Assembly (NCBI GenBank): GCA_947645675.1
Contig: CANSDP010000001.1
Location: 248,001-312,000 of the forward strand
Source of the DNA: an uncultured Bacillota bacterium
GTDB lineage: Bacteria; Bacillota; Clostridia; Oscillospirales; Oscillospiraceae
DNA: 64,000 bases
Direction of reading: 5' to 3'
The notes under the pieces are model-generated. The model saw nothing but the letters and a program-made list of their open reading frames with translations. It had not been told where the DNA came from and ran no database searches. Numbering within the stretch: position 1 is the stretch's first letter; the number at the start of each line of letters is the position of its first letter. The position numbers were made by a program, and so were the translations under genes. This document shows, in pieces, positions 32,743 through 41,355 of the stretch.

Positions 32743-33838
32743 AGGGATGCTCCTTTTTGATCCGGGAGCCGTTGTTCTCCTGGTTTCGTTGACTGGCGGC
32801 GGTCCGGTCCAGGTACAGCTTGCCCGCCACCGCTCCGGCTACGCACAGGGCGATGAGGAACAGCATGGCCCGTACCACGCCGATGGTGGTGAGCACCACG
32901 GCGGACAGGCCCAGAATGGCGCTGATGATATAGAGCACCGCCACCGCCTGCTTCTGCGTAAAGCCCATGTCGATCAGCCGGTGGTGGATGTGTCCCCGGT
33001 CGGGCTGCATGGGGGACTGACCCCGGGATACCCGGCGGAGGATGGCGAAGCAGGTGTCGAAGATGGGCAGGCCCAGCATGAGGAAGGGGACGGCAAAGGA
33101 GATGATGGCGTAGAACTTAAACAGCCCCTGAATGGACACCACCGCCAGGATAAAGCCCAGGAAGGTGGAGCCGGTGTCCCCCATGAAGATCTTGGCGGGG
33201 TTCAGGTTGAAGGGCAGGAAGCCCAGGCAGGCTCCCGACAGGGCGGCCATTAGGATGGCCACGTCGGGCTCGGCCACGATCAGGGCGATGACCAGGAGGG
33301 TCATAGAGCTGATGGTGGACACGCCGCAGGCCAGGCCGTCCAGGCCGTCGATGAGGTTGACGGCGTTGGTAATGCCCACGATCCACAGCACCGTGATTGG
33401 AATAGACAGCCATCCCAGCTCCCAGAAGGGCTCCCTGCTGAAAATGTTGGGGTTGGACAGGAACACGATCCGGTTGCCCCCCAGCACGGCCACCAGAGCC
33501 GCTCCGATCTGAATGAAGAACTTGGGCAGGGCGGGCAGGGCGTAGATATCGTCAAAGATGCCCAGCACGGCGATGATGGTGCTGCCCAGCAGCATCCCCC
33601 GCAGCTCGGAGGTGAGGGGGAGGAAGAGCAGTACACTGAGGATAAAGCCCAGATAGATGCCCAGACCGCCCATGCGGGGGATGGGGTGGTTGTGCATCCG
33701 CCGGCTGTCCTTGGGAACGTCCACCGCCCCCACCCGGAAGGCCAGGGAGCGAACCACCGGCGTGGAGATCAGCGCCACCAGGGCGGCGGCCAGCAGGGCG
33801 GCAAGAGACTGCCCTACGGAGGGAAGTTGAATCGGCAT
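32735..33838 (-). CDS. Undecaprenyl-phosphate GlcNAc-1-phosphate transferase (WecA/TagO family)
   Basis: A 367-residue integral membrane enzyme with about eleven helices. It transfers GlcNAc-1-P from UDP-GlcNAc to undecaprenyl phosphate, starting wall teichoic acid or other glycopolymers. Conserved parts: HNHPIPRMGGLGI, LGIFDDIYAL, NAVNLIDGLDGL, NPAKIFMGDTGS, and the cytoplasmic loop RGQSPMQPDRGHIHHRL. The C-terminal tail is basic and hydrophilic. The coupled epimerase gene supports TagO-like use. Confidence 0.93.
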   Translation of the reverse strand: MPIQLPSVGQSLAALLAAALVALISTPVVRSLAFRVGAVDVPKDSRRMHNHPIPRMGGLGIYLGFILSVLLFLPLTSELRGMLLGSTIIAVLGIFDDIYALPALPKFFIQIGAALVAVLGGNRIVFLSNPNIFSREPFWELGWLSIPITVLWIVGITNAVNLIDGLDGLACGVSTISSMTLLVIALIVAEPDVAILMAALSGACLGFLPFNLNPAKIFMGDTGSTFLGFILAVVSIQGLFKFYAIISFAVPFLMLGLPIFDTCFAILRRVSRGQSPMQPDRGHIHHRLIDMGFTQKQAVAVLYIISAILGLSAVVLTTIGVVRAMLFLIALCVAGAVAGKLYLDRTAASQRNQENNGSRIKKEHPYE

Positions 33839-33865
33839 AGCAATCGTCCTCTTTTTGTCTATGGG

Positions 33866-34864
33866 TTATCGGGCCACAAAGCCCACCTTCTTGTATACCT
33901 TGCGCAGGGTCTTGTTGGCCACATACTCGGCCTTGTTGGCTCCGGCCTTGTAGACGCTCTCCAGATAGGCCTTGTCGGCCAGCAGGCGCTCGGTCTCCTC
34001 GCGAATGGGGCGCAGGGCCTCCACCACCGCCTCGCCCACGGCGGGCTTGAAGGCGCCGTAGCCCTTGCCGTCGAACTCCGCCTCAATCTCCGCGAAGGTC
34101 TTGCCGGTGACGGAGGCGTAGATCTGCATCATGTTGGACACACCGGGCTTCTCCTGGGGGGCGAAGCGGACACAGCGCTCAGTGTCGCTGTCGGTGACCG
34201 CCCGCTTAAATTTCCGCATGATGTCCTCGGGCTTGTCCATCAGGATCACACAGCCCTCCAGGTTGGACTTGCTCATTTTGGAGGCGGGGTCGTTCAGGCT
34301 CATAACCCGGGCCCCCACCTTGGGGATGTGGGGGGCGGGGATTTTGAACACGTCGCCATAGATGCCGTTGAACCGCTCGGCGATGTCCCGGCAGATCTCC
34401 ACGTGCTGCTTCTGGTCCTCTCCCACGGGGACGAAGTCGGGCTGATAGAGGAGAATATCCGCCGCCATCAGGGCGGGGTAGGTGAACAGGCCGGCGTTGA
34501 TGTTGTCCTTGTGCTTGGCGGACTTGTCCTTGAACTGGGTCATGCGGCTCAGCTCGCCGAACATGGTGTAGCAGTCCAGCACCCAGCCCAGCTGGGCGTG
34601 GGCGGGGACGTGGGACTGGATGAAAAGGGTACATTTTTCCGGGTCCAGGCCGCAGGCGATATATTGCGCCAGCAGGGTGAGCACCCGGCGGCGCAGCTGG
34701 GCCGGGTCCTGGCGCACGGTGATGGTGTGCAGGTCGGCCAGGAAGAAGTAGCAGTCAAATTCCTCGATCATCTCCGGCCAGTGGCGCAGGGGGCCCAGAT
34801 AGTTGCCCAGATGCAGGTCCCCGCTGGGCTGGATGCCGGAGAGCATTACTTTCTTTTCGTCCAT
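33866..34864 (-). CDS. trpS: Tryptophanyl-tRNA synthetase
   Basis: Class I aminoacyl-tRNA synthetase of 332 residues. HIGH-type motif PSGDLHLGN near residues 13-21; KMSKS near residue 195 (ASKMSKSNLEG). Other features: FLADLHTITV, FTYPALMAADILLY, PVGEDQKQHVE. The leader from promoter to start is only about 55 bases and shows no T-box. AAAGGAG precedes the ATG. Next genes downstream are wecA/wecB. Confidence 0.97.
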   Translation of the reverse strand: MDEKKVMLSGIQPSGDLHLGNYLGPLRHWPEMIEEFDCYFFLADLHTITVRQDPAQLRRRVLTLLAQYIACGLDPEKCTLFIQSHVPAHAQLGWVLDCYTMFGELSRMTQFKDKSAKHKDNINAGLFTYPALMAADILLYQPDFVPVGEDQKQHVEICRDIAERFNGIYGDVFKIPAPHIPKVGARVMSLNDPASKMSKSNLEGCVILMDKPEDIMRKFKRAVTDSDTERCVRFAPQEKPGVSNMMQIYASVTGKTFAEIEAEFDGKGYGAFKPAVGEAVVEALRPIREETERLLADKAYLESVYKAGANKAEYVANKTLRKVYKKVGFVAR

Positions 34865-34924
34865 GGTGTCGTTGCTCCTTTATTCTCAGAGCGCCCCGGG
34901 GGAGCGCCCGTATAATATCAGTAT

Positions 34925-34953
34925 ATTGTACCACTATTGGGAGAGAAAGGCAA
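34925..34953 (-). promoter_or_regulatory. Promoter of trpS
   Basis: Minus-strand TTGCCT (34948-34953), 17-base spacer, TACAAT (34925-34930). Confidence 0.65.
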
Positions 34954-35011
34954 CTGTTTGGCTTTAAAAAATGAGCCGGATGTGATATGATGGCAAAAAG
35001 GAGGGATTCCT

Positions 35012-35257
35012 GTGCCCTGGTATGTCTATATCCTCCGCTGCGGAGACGGGAGCTTATACACTGGCATCACGGATAATATTCCTCGCCGTCTGGCCGCCCA
35101 CCAGGCGGGCAGGGGGGCCAAATACACCCGGGGAAGAGGCCCTTTGAAGCTGGTCTATCAGGAGGAGGTCTCCGACAAGCCCGCCGCCCTGCGGAGGGAA
35201 ATTGAAATCAAACGTCTGAAACGGGCGGAGAAGGAACGGCTCATCGAGAGCGGATAA
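35012..35257 (+). CDS. GIY-YIG endonuclease-domain protein (UPF0213)
   Basis: An 81-residue single-domain protein of the YhbQ/UPF0213 group: WYVYILRCGDGSLYTGIT (GIY-YIG strands), RLAAHQAGRGAKYTRGRGP, and EIEIKRLKRAEKERLI. Catalytic Tyr, Arg and Glu positions are present; the cellular role is unclear, possibly DNA repair. It starts with GTG; AAAGGAGGG lies 6-7 bases upstream. Confidence 0.93.
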   Translation: MPWYVYILRCGDGSLYTGITDNIPRRLAAHQAGRGAKYTRGRGPLKLVYQEEVSDKPAALRREIEIKRLKRAEKERLIESG

Positions 35258-35283
35258 AGGCCTTCTCCCAAAGTGACAGGCTG

Positions 35284-35319
35284 TGACGCTCCTGCGCCCA
35301 TATGGGCGCAGGAGCGTCA
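35284..35319. terminator. Perfect 36-base palindrome between convergent genes
   Basis: Two 18-base arms with no spacer (TGACGCTCCTGCGCCCAT and its complement). It separates the GIY-YIG gene from the histidine kinase gene and contains the kinase's TGA stop. There is no U tract, so it may end transcription in both directions weakly or protect mRNA ends. Confidence 0.65.
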
Positions 35320-36549
35320 GCTTATCTGCGGGATTACAGCGGTAAAGGCAATAGCTCCGTCCGCGTAGTGGTTGGAAATGCGGCCCTTGTGCCGGGTAAC
35401 GATAGCTCTTGCGGTGGAAAGTCCAATCCCGTACCCTCCGGTGGAGCGGGCGCGGGAGGAATCCGCCCGATAAAAACGGTCGAAATATCTGGGAAGCTGA
35501 GCCGCGTTTACTCCGGCGCAGGGGTTGGAAACGGCGATATAGATATTTCTTCCCCGCTGAGATACCGAGAGCCGGATCACACCCTCCGGGTCGCAATACT
35601 TCACCGCGTTATCCAGCAGAATTGAGAAAAGGCGAAAGAAATTGTCCTGAACGCCCTTTAGAAAAATCCCATCCGTGATCTCCGCTGCCAGTGATTTCCC
35701 ATCCGCTTCGGCCAGCGGACGGAATGCGTCCACGTTGGCCTGGGCGACCTCGCTGATGGAAAAGCGGATCACAGCGTCCTCCCTGACGGTTTCCTCGGTG
35801 CGGGCCAGTTCTACCAGATTTTTGATGAGCTTGTCCAGACGGGTAATCTGTGAGCGCGCGCTCTCCAGCCATTTGTCCCGTCCGTAGGCATCCTCCAGCA
35901 GTCCTATATTCGAGGACAAAATAGCCAGCGGCGTTTTTAACTCATGGGACGCGTCGGTAATAAACTGCCGCTGCCGCTCCAGGTTATCGGCAAAGGGCCG
36001 AACCGCCCGTTTCGATAAAAAGAGCAGCAATACGAAAACAATCAGAACGCAGATCATAAACATGACAACCGTGATGCGCAGCATATTATTTGCCGATTGG
36101 AGCTGGAGAAAGCAGTCCAGAACGATGATGGTACTCCCGCCGTTTTTATCCGGGAACATGCCGAACCGGTAATGGTCAACATATCCCCGCGCCGCCTCGG
36201 TATCTATAATCCTCCGGATGGTATCCACCACCGCGCGGCGGTCCAGAGCGGCAATATGGTCCATACTGACCGACTTGATTTCCTTTTCCGCGGTAAGCAT
36301 GACCATAAAATACCGTGTTTCAAAGGGGGTCTCCGGCGTGATCTGAAAATCGAAGTTGGAGGGATCAAAGCGGGCGCCGGGCGGGTGGAAGGCTCCGCCA
36401 TTCTGGCGCAGGAGGGCAATCGCGTGATCGAGCCGGTTGGTGGTGATATAGTGGTTGCCGATCCCGATGGCCGCGCATAGAATCACCATCGTTCCCACCA
36501 GGGACGCCATAGCGATCAGAATAAATTTCCGGCGCAGTGTTCGTATCAT
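35317..36549 (-). CDS. Sensor histidine kinase
   Basis: A 410-residue membrane kinase: helix 1 (about residues 7-30), an extracytoplasmic sensor of about 120 residues, helix 2 (about 150-172), then HisKA with phospho-acceptor His202 in DASHELKTPLAIL. The ATPase domain has N-box LLDNAVKYC and G-boxes GGYGIGLSTA. The sensor has no family I recognise. Its ATG overlaps the response regulator stop (ATGA), with GGAGGA upstream. Divergent from the VTC-DUF4956-CotH operon that it probably controls. Confidence 0.93.
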   Translation of the reverse strand: MIRTLRRKFILIAMASLVGTMVILCAAIGIGNHYITTNRLDHAIALLRQNGGAFHPPGARFDPSNFDFQITPETPFETRYFMVMLTAEKEIKSVSMDHIAALDRRAVVDTIRRIIDTEAARGYVDHYRFGMFPDKNGGSTIIVLDCFLQLQSANNMLRITVVMFMICVLIVFVLLLFLSKRAVRPFADNLERQRQFITDASHELKTPLAILSSNIGLLEDAYGRDKWLESARSQITRLDKLIKNLVELARTEETVREDAVIRFSISEVAQANVDAFRPLAEADGKSLAAEITDGIFLKGVQDNFFRLFSILLDNAVKYCDPEGVIRLSVSQRGRNIYIAVSNPCAGVNAAQLPRYFDRFYRADSSRARSTGGYGIGLSTARAIVTRHKGRISNHYADGAIAFTAVIPQIS

Positions 36550-37220
36550 ATGGATTCCTCCAGAAGATACCCCTGGCCGCGGCGGGCGACAATGCGGACA
36601 TTGGCCCCCGCCGCCTCCAGCTTCCGGCGCAGATAGGAGATATAGGCCCAAACCACGTTGATTTCCGCCTCGCTGTCATAGCCCCAGATATGCTCCATGA
36701 ACTGCTCTGTGGAGATCAGCCGTCCCTCCTGACGCATGAGCAGCTCCAGCATCTGAAATTCCCGGCTGCCCAGCCGGACGCGGGAGCCGCCGCATTTCAG
36801 CTCAAAGGTGGAGCGGTCCAGGGTGATGTTCCCGGCGGTAAGGGCAGTAGGCGTGTATTCGCCGCCTCTGCGGGTCAGGGCCCGTACCCTGGCGATAAAT
36901 TCCCGGTTGTCAAAGGGCTTGGGCAGATAGTCGTCCGCTCCGCTGTTCAGGCCGGCCACCCGGTCCTCCACCTGACCTTTGGCCGTCAGAAGCAGTACCG
37001 GCGTGGCGACCTTTTTGGCCCGCAGAGCCTGTAAGGTTTGGATACCGTCCAGCTTCGGCATCATAATGTCCAGAACAATGCAGTCATAATTTGTCGAAAG
37101 GCCAAAGTCCAGCGCCTCCTGTCCGTCGGAGACCACATCTACAGAGTAATGCTCCCGGTTGAGCAGGGCCTCCAGCACCATAGTCATCTCCGGCTCGTCA
37201 TCCGCAACTAAAATACGCAC
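36546..37220 (-). CDS. OmpR-family response regulator
   Basis: A 224-residue regulator: receiver with acidic DDE, phospho-acceptor Asp51 (VLDIMMPK), Thr and Lys switch residues (LLLTAKG, YLPKPFD). The C-terminal winged helix (SREFQMLELLMRQEGR, VWAYISYLRRKLE, IVARRGQGYLL) is OmpR/PhoB type, which binds tandem direct repeats. Tandem 11-base repeats stand in the divergent promoter at 37328-37349, the likely target. Confidence 0.95.
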   Translation of the reverse strand: MRILVADDEPEMTMVLEALLNREHYSVDVVSDGQEALDFGLSTNYDCIVLDIMMPKLDGIQTLQALRAKKVATPVLLLTAKGQVEDRVAGLNSGADDYLPKPFDNREFIARVRALTRRGGEYTPTALTAGNITLDRSTFELKCGGSRVRLGSREFQMLELLMRQEGRLISTEQFMEHIWGYDSEAEINVVWAYISYLRRKLEAAGANVRIVARRGQGYLLEESI

Positions 37221-37327
37221 AATTTATCCCTCCCTGCCCTTTACTGTACAGATATGTGCCGCAAAAAGCAAGAGCAAAATCATGAATAATACGGAGAGGC
37301 TTAAAAAAAGAGGATCTGGCGGGAATT

Positions 37328-37361
37328 CTTTTAACTTGCTTTTAAGTTCGTCCTTTATAAT
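37328..37361 (+). promoter_or_regulatory. VTC-DUF4956-CotH promoter with tandem 11-bp repeats
   Basis: CTTTTAACTTG (37328-37338) and CTTTTAAGTTC (37339-37349) are directly repeated at exactly one helical turn, 6 bases before a perfect TATAAT (37356-37361). There is no good -35 at 17 bases; TTGCTT is only 14 bases away. This layout is typical of activation by an OmpR-type regulator, and one is encoded divergently next to it. Confidence 0.65.
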
Positions 37362-37396
37362 AGCTCCATTCTACCAGGAAGGAGGACATAAACTGG

Positions 37397-38065
37397 ATGG
37401 ATTTTCGACATGAGTGGAAGCATGAGATCTCATATCTGGATATGCTGACGCTCCGTCAGCGCCTGCGGGCCGTGGCTCAGGCCGACCGGCACGCGGTGGA
37501 CGGAAAATATTTGATTCGCAGTCTCTATTTCGATACCCCCTCAGACAGAGCGCTACGGGAAAAGCTGGACGGCGTCAGCCGCCGGGATAAATTCCGCGTC
37601 CGATTTTATAACGGAGACACCTCGGTCATTCATCTGGAAAAAAAGAGCAAGCTGGGGGGACTGGGGAACAAACAGAGCGTCCCCATCTCCGCGACGGAGA
37701 CATCCGCGCTTCTGCAAGGCGGGCTGTCGTGGATGGCGGACAGCGGAAAGCCCCTGGTGCGGGAGCTCTACATCAAAATGCGGACACAGCAGCTCCGCCC
37801 GCGAACCATTGTGGAGTACACCCGCGAGCCCTATGTGTACCCGGCAGGCAATGTTCGGGTCACGCTGGATTACGACATTCGGATTGGCCTGAGCTGTGAG
37901 GATTTTTTGAACCCCGGGATTACGATCCCCGCGGGAGACGCGCCCATTATCCTGGAGGTTAAATGGGATTCCTTTCTTCCGTCGGTCATTCGTGACGCAA
38001 TTCAGCTGGAGGGGCGGCACACTTCGTCCTTCTCCAAATATGCCCAATGCCGTATATATGGCTGA
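37397..38065 (+). CDS. VTC-domain (polyphosphate polymerase-like) protein
   Basis: A 222-residue protein with the VTC/CYTH-like triphosphate tunnel fold: FRHEWKHEISYLD, YLIRSLYFDTP, KFRVRFYNGD, HLEKKSK, IVEYTREPY, VTLDYDIRIGL, ILEVKWDSFLP. The basic and acidic tunnel residues (EWKHE, RxR, EKK, EVK) are kept. In yeast the VTC4 domain makes polyphosphate; bacterial members paired with DUF4956 and CotH have no settled role. Start ATG 37397; AAGGAGGA stands 9 bases upstream. Confidence 0.88.
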   Translation: MDFRHEWKHEISYLDMLTLRQRLRAVAQADRHAVDGKYLIRSLYFDTPSDRALREKLDGVSRRDKFRVRFYNGDTSVIHLEKKSKLGGLGNKQSVPISATETSALLQGGLSWMADSGKPLVRELYIKMRTQQLRPRTIVEYTREPYVYPAGNVRVTLDYDIRIGLSCEDFLNPGITIPAGDAPIILEVKWDSFLPSVIRDAIQLEGRHTSSFSKYAQCRIYG

Positions 38066-38089
38066 ATAAAAACAAAAGGAGCAATTTAT

Positions 38090-38761
38090 ATGACATTTAA
38101 CGACATTTTCAAATCCAGCTTTCTGGAAAATATCACCAGTGTCAGCGTTTTTGATATGATGCTGGCCCTTGCGCTTGCCTTTGGCATTGGACTGTTTATT
38201 TTCTTCGTCTACAAAAAGACCTATCAGGGCGTTATGTACTCCTCCAGCTTCGGGGTCACGCTGATCGCTCTGACCATGATTACCACAGTCGTCATTCTGG
38301 CGGTTACCAGCAATGTGGTGCTGTCTCTGGGTATGGTGGGCGCGCTGTCTATCGTCCGTTTCCGCACCGCCATCAAGGAGCCGCTGGACATCGCCTTTTT
38401 GTTCTGGGCCATTGCCGAGGGCATTGTGCTGGCGGCGGGAATGATTCCGCTGGCTGTGCTCGGCGGGGTTGCGATTGGCCTGATTCTACTGGTTTTTGTC
38501 AACAAAAAGAGCAGCTATAACCCATACATCGTCGTTCTTCAATGCGACGGCCATGAGGCGGAGCAGCGGGCGAAACAGTACCTGGAGCCCCAGACGCGGC
38601 GCTGTGCTGTAAAAAGCAAGTCGGCGCGGCGCGGGGCTGTGGAATTGAATCTGGAGATCCGTCTCAAGGATGACAATACGGACTTTATCAATGCGCTTTC
38701 CGAAATGGAGGGGGTCCAAAGCGCGGTTCTGGTAAGCTACAACGGCGATTACATGGGATAG
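38090..38761 (+). CDS. DUF4956 membrane protein
   Basis: 223 residues with four membrane helices in the first 145 residues. The conserved centre is LGMVGALSIVRFRTAIKEP, typical of DUF4956/MgtC-like small-transporter folds. A cytosolic C-terminal domain of about 75 residues follows (ferredoxin-like, NLEIRLKDDNTDFINALSEM). Function unknown. It is 24 bases after the VTC gene and 11 bases before cotH, and this order recurs in other Firmicutes. Confidence 0.88.
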   Translation: MTFNDIFKSSFLENITSVSVFDMMLALALAFGIGLFIFFVYKKTYQGVMYSSSFGVTLIALTMITTVVILAVTSNVVLSLGMVGALSIVRFRTAIKEPLDIAFLFWAIAEGIVLAAGMIPLAVLGGVAIGLILLVFVNKKSSYNPYIVVLQCDGHEAEQRAKQYLEPQTRRCAVKSKSARRGAVELNLEIRLKDDNTDFINALSEMEGVQSAVLVSYNGDYMG

Positions 38762-38772
38762 GAGGGGATGCT

Positions 38773-40479
38773 ATGTCAACGCACAGGAATATGGATCGCG
38801 TCTGCGTTGCGGCTATGGCCCTCTCCCTGCTCATCACTCTGCTCTTCATGAACGGCGAGGCTATTGGCCTTCAGCCGGCCGGCAAGGTCATCGGGTATGA
38901 AAGCCGGCTGTTTGATACATCCCGTGTGCATACGATTGAAATCGTCACAGATGATTGGGACGGCTTTATTGAAACCTGCCAAAGCGAGGAATACAGCTCC
39001 TGCAATGTGGTCATAGACGGCGAGAGCTTTAAAAATGTGGGGATTCGAGGGAAGGGCAACACATCCCTCAGCTCGGTTGCCGCTATGGGAAGCAGCCGCT
39101 ACAGCTTTAAAATTGAATTTGACAAGTATGACAGCACCAAGAGCTATCACGGGCTGGACAAGATCAGCCTGAACAATCTGATTCAAGACAACACCATGAT
39201 GAAGGACTATTTGACCTATCAGATGATGAACGCCTTTGGTGTGCCCAGCTCCTTGAGCAGCTTTGTGTACATCACGGTGAACGGTGAGGACTGGGGGCTG
39301 TATCTGGCGGTGGAGGGAGTTGAAGAGGCCTTTTTGCAGCGGAACTACGGCAGCGATTACGGTGAGCTCTATAAACCGGACAGCATGAGCTTCGGCGGCG
39401 GCCAGGGCAGCGGCAGAGACGTTGAGCCGTCCGCCATGCCTGGCGGCGGCGGAGATTTTCGGCTTGAAAGCGCCGCCGATGTGAAGCTGCAATACATTGA
39501 CGACGACCCGAACAGCTACGCCAACATCTTCGACAACGCAAAGACCAGCGTTTCCGACGGAGACCAGGCGCGGCTGATCGACGCGCTAAAATCTCTCTCC
39601 AGCTATGAAAATTTGGAGGAGGTCCTGGACATCGAGCCGGTGCTCCGCTATTTTGTCGTCCATAACTTCGTCGTCAACGGCGACAGCTACACCGGAAATA
39701 TGATCCACAACTACTATCTGTATGAGGAGGATGGCCGGCTCTCCATGATCCCCTGGGACTATAATCTGGCCTTTGGGACGTTCCAGGCTGGCTCGGCGGT
39801 TTCTGCTGTCAACGACCCTATTGACGAAGTGCTCTCCGACCGCCCTATGCAGGCGTGGATATTCTCTGACGAAGCCTACACACAGCGGTATCATGAGCTG
39901 TATGCGGAGTTTCTGAACACGGTAGACGCGGCTCAGATTATAAATGAAGCCTATGCGCTGATTGCGGACTATGTAGAGAAGGACCCCACCAAGTTCTGCA
40001 CCTATGAGGAATTTGAGACCGGGGTACAAGCGCTGCACGCCTTCTGCGCTCTGCGGAAGGAGAGTGTCCAGAGACAGCTGGCAGGCACAGTGCCCTCCAC
40101 AAGCGAACAGCAGAAAATACAGGAGGATACGCTGGTCGGCGCGGACGGCCTGGAGCTGTCCGACATGGGGACGATGAACAACGGCGGTATGGGCGGCCCC
40201 GGCGGGGCTGGCGGCGGAGACAGACAGGGCCCTCCGTCCGCCCGGGGTGAAATTCCTGACGGAGTGGAGCGCGGCCCGTCTGAGGCGGACACACAGAGAG
40301 AGGAGAGGACCCTGCCTGACAGGGACCAGCCTGGGACCTTTTTGCCTCCCGGCGATGGTTTTGCCCCTCCCGGTGAGCAGACGGCTTCAACAGCCCAGCG
40401 GCCCGCGGTCATATTACTCGCCGTGTCTGTGGCTGTATTGCTCATTGGGCTTTTGATCGCTGCTAAATATAAAAGGTAA
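38773..40479 (+). CDS. CotH-family kinase-like surface protein
   Basis: A 568-residue extracytoplasmic protein: N-terminal membrane helix (about residues 10-30), CotH domain (NVGIRGKGNTSL, LNNLIQDNTMMKDYL, PSSFVYI-like SLSSFVYITVNGEDWGLY, VVHNFVVNGDSY, MIHNYYLYEE, MIPWDYNLAFG), a Gly/Pro-rich low-complexity stretch (about 460-535), and a C-terminal membrane helix (VILLAVSVAVLLIGLLIA). In Bacillus, CotH phosphorylates coat proteins; here the context is cell envelope rather than spore coat. Ends in a terminator. Confidence 0.9.
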   Translation: MSTHRNMDRVCVAAMALSLLITLLFMNGEAIGLQPAGKVIGYESRLFDTSRVHTIEIVTDDWDGFIETCQSEEYSSCNVVIDGESFKNVGIRGKGNTSLSSVAAMGSSRYSFKIEFDKYDSTKSYHGLDKISLNNLIQDNTMMKDYLTYQMMNAFGVPSSLSSFVYITVNGEDWGLYLAVEGVEEAFLQRNYGSDYGELYKPDSMSFGGGQGSGRDVEPSAMPGGGGDFRLESAADVKLQYIDDDPNSYANIFDNAKTSVSDGDQARLIDALKSLSSYENLEEVLDIEPVLRYFVVHNFVVNGDSYTGNMIHNYYLYEEDGRLSMIPWDYNLAFGTFQAGSAVSAVNDPIDEVLSDRPMQAWIFSDEAYTQRYHELYAEFLNTVDAAQIINEAYALIADYVEKDPTKFCTYEEFETGVQALHAFCALRKESVQRQLAGTVPSTSEQQKIQEDTLVGADGLELSDMGTMNNGGMGGPGGAGGGDRQGPPSARGEIPDGVERGPSEADTQREERTLPDRDQPGTFLPPGDGFAPPGEQTASTAQRPAVILLAVSVAVLLIGLLIAAKYKR

Positions 40480-40506
40480 ATATGCCGCTGGATAGCAACA
40501 TAATTG

Positions 40507-40544
40507 AAAGGAGCGGGACAACTCAGCCGTCCCACTCCTTTTAG
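40507..40544 (+). terminator. Terminator of the VTC-DUF4956-CotH operon
   Basis: Stem AAAGGAGCGGGAC (40507-40519) with 40529-40541, one mismatch, followed by TTTTA. Confidence 0.75.
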
Positions 40545-40601
40545 GAAGCTCTGGGAAAAACTCATGTTAAAGCAAGGGATAGCGTTAGGTGATTGCGAAA
40601 G

Positions 40602-41255
40602 TCAGTCCAGATACCTCTTCTCCCCTTTTACACAAACTTTTTCGGGGACTCCAACCGCCCCAAGAATAAGGTCCACACAGCGGTCGATCCCCAGCTTGCT
40701 GCTGTTCAGGCAGAGGTCATAATTTGCAGCCATCCCCCAAACCTGGTCGGTAATGTGCTTATAGTAGCTGGAACGCTTTTTGTCCCGGCCTTTGACGTGG
40801 CTTCTGGCAGTATCGGCGGTAATTCCATGTTCTTCGATGACGCGAACGGCCCGGTCCGGCAGTTCGCCAGTAATGAAAACATGGAAACAATCCTTACGGC
40901 CTTGCAGGATGTAGTCGGCGCACCGCCCCACGATGACGCAGGACCCCTTCTCCGCCAGCTCCTTAATCAGCTCGGTCTGATAGGCGTTGATCTGATCTGG
41001 CAGGGCCATATTGTCTCTCTGATTGGCGTTATAGGCCGAGTAGCCTCGGGATGAAACGCTGGTGAACAGGCTGCTGGCGGAGGAGTATTCCCCCTCCCAA
41101 CCCACCGTCTCGGCGGACAGTCCGCTGCGCTCCGCCACGACCTTCACCAGCTTTTTGTCGTAGAAGGGAATGCCCAGCCGTTCCGCCACGGTTTTCCCGA
41201 TGGTATGGCCTCCGCTGCCGCATTGCCGCCCAATGGTAATGATACATTTTTTCAT
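40602..41255 (-). CDS. Cytidylate kinase-like family protein
   Basis: A 217-residue P-loop nucleotide kinase of the Cmk-like family 2: IITIGRQCGSGGHTIGK (Walker A-like), YDKKLVKVVAERSGL, VIVGRCADYIL, RDKKRSSYYKHIT. It resembles dNMP/CMP kinases but the acceptor nucleotide is unknown. The ATG at 41255 follows GAGGCGG; an in-frame upstream start lacks homology. It lies alone at the edge of the accessory region. Confidence 0.85.
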   Translation of the reverse strand: MKKCIITIGRQCGSGGHTIGKTVAERLGIPFYDKKLVKVVAERSGLSAETVGWEGEYSSASSLFTSVSSRGYSAYNANQRDNMALPDQINAYQTELIKELAEKGSCVIVGRCADYILQGRKDCFHVFITGELPDRAVRVIEEHGITADTARSHVKGRDKKRSSYYKHITDQVWGMAANYDLCLNSSKLGIDRCVDLILGAVGVPEKVCVKGEKRYLD

Positions 41256-41303
41256 TGTTTTGCCGCCTCTTTCCCAAAAATCTTCTTCCAAGAGAACATT
41301 TGT

Positions 41304-41340
41304 CAAGGGGGATTTCACCCAAAAGATGAAATCCCCCTTG
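41304..41340. repeat. 14-bp perfect inverted repeat between minus-strand genes
   Basis: CAAGGGGGATTTCA (41304-41317) and its exact complement (41327-41340) around a 9-base loop, no U run. It lies downstream of the NTF2-like gene and upstream of the Cmk-like gene; it could end the first transcript or act as an operator. Confidence 0.6.
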
Positions 41341-41355
41341 TTGAAGATAATTCAA

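Noticed and set aside
34865-35011. T-box leader before trpS
   Set aside because: The transcript leader is about 55 bases, too short, and shows no T-box sequence or paired specifier/antiterminator stems.
40480-40601. tRNA-like fold downstream of the CotH gene
   Set aside because: The stem is a simple terminator; no cloverleaf or T-loop sequence was found here or elsewhere in the window.
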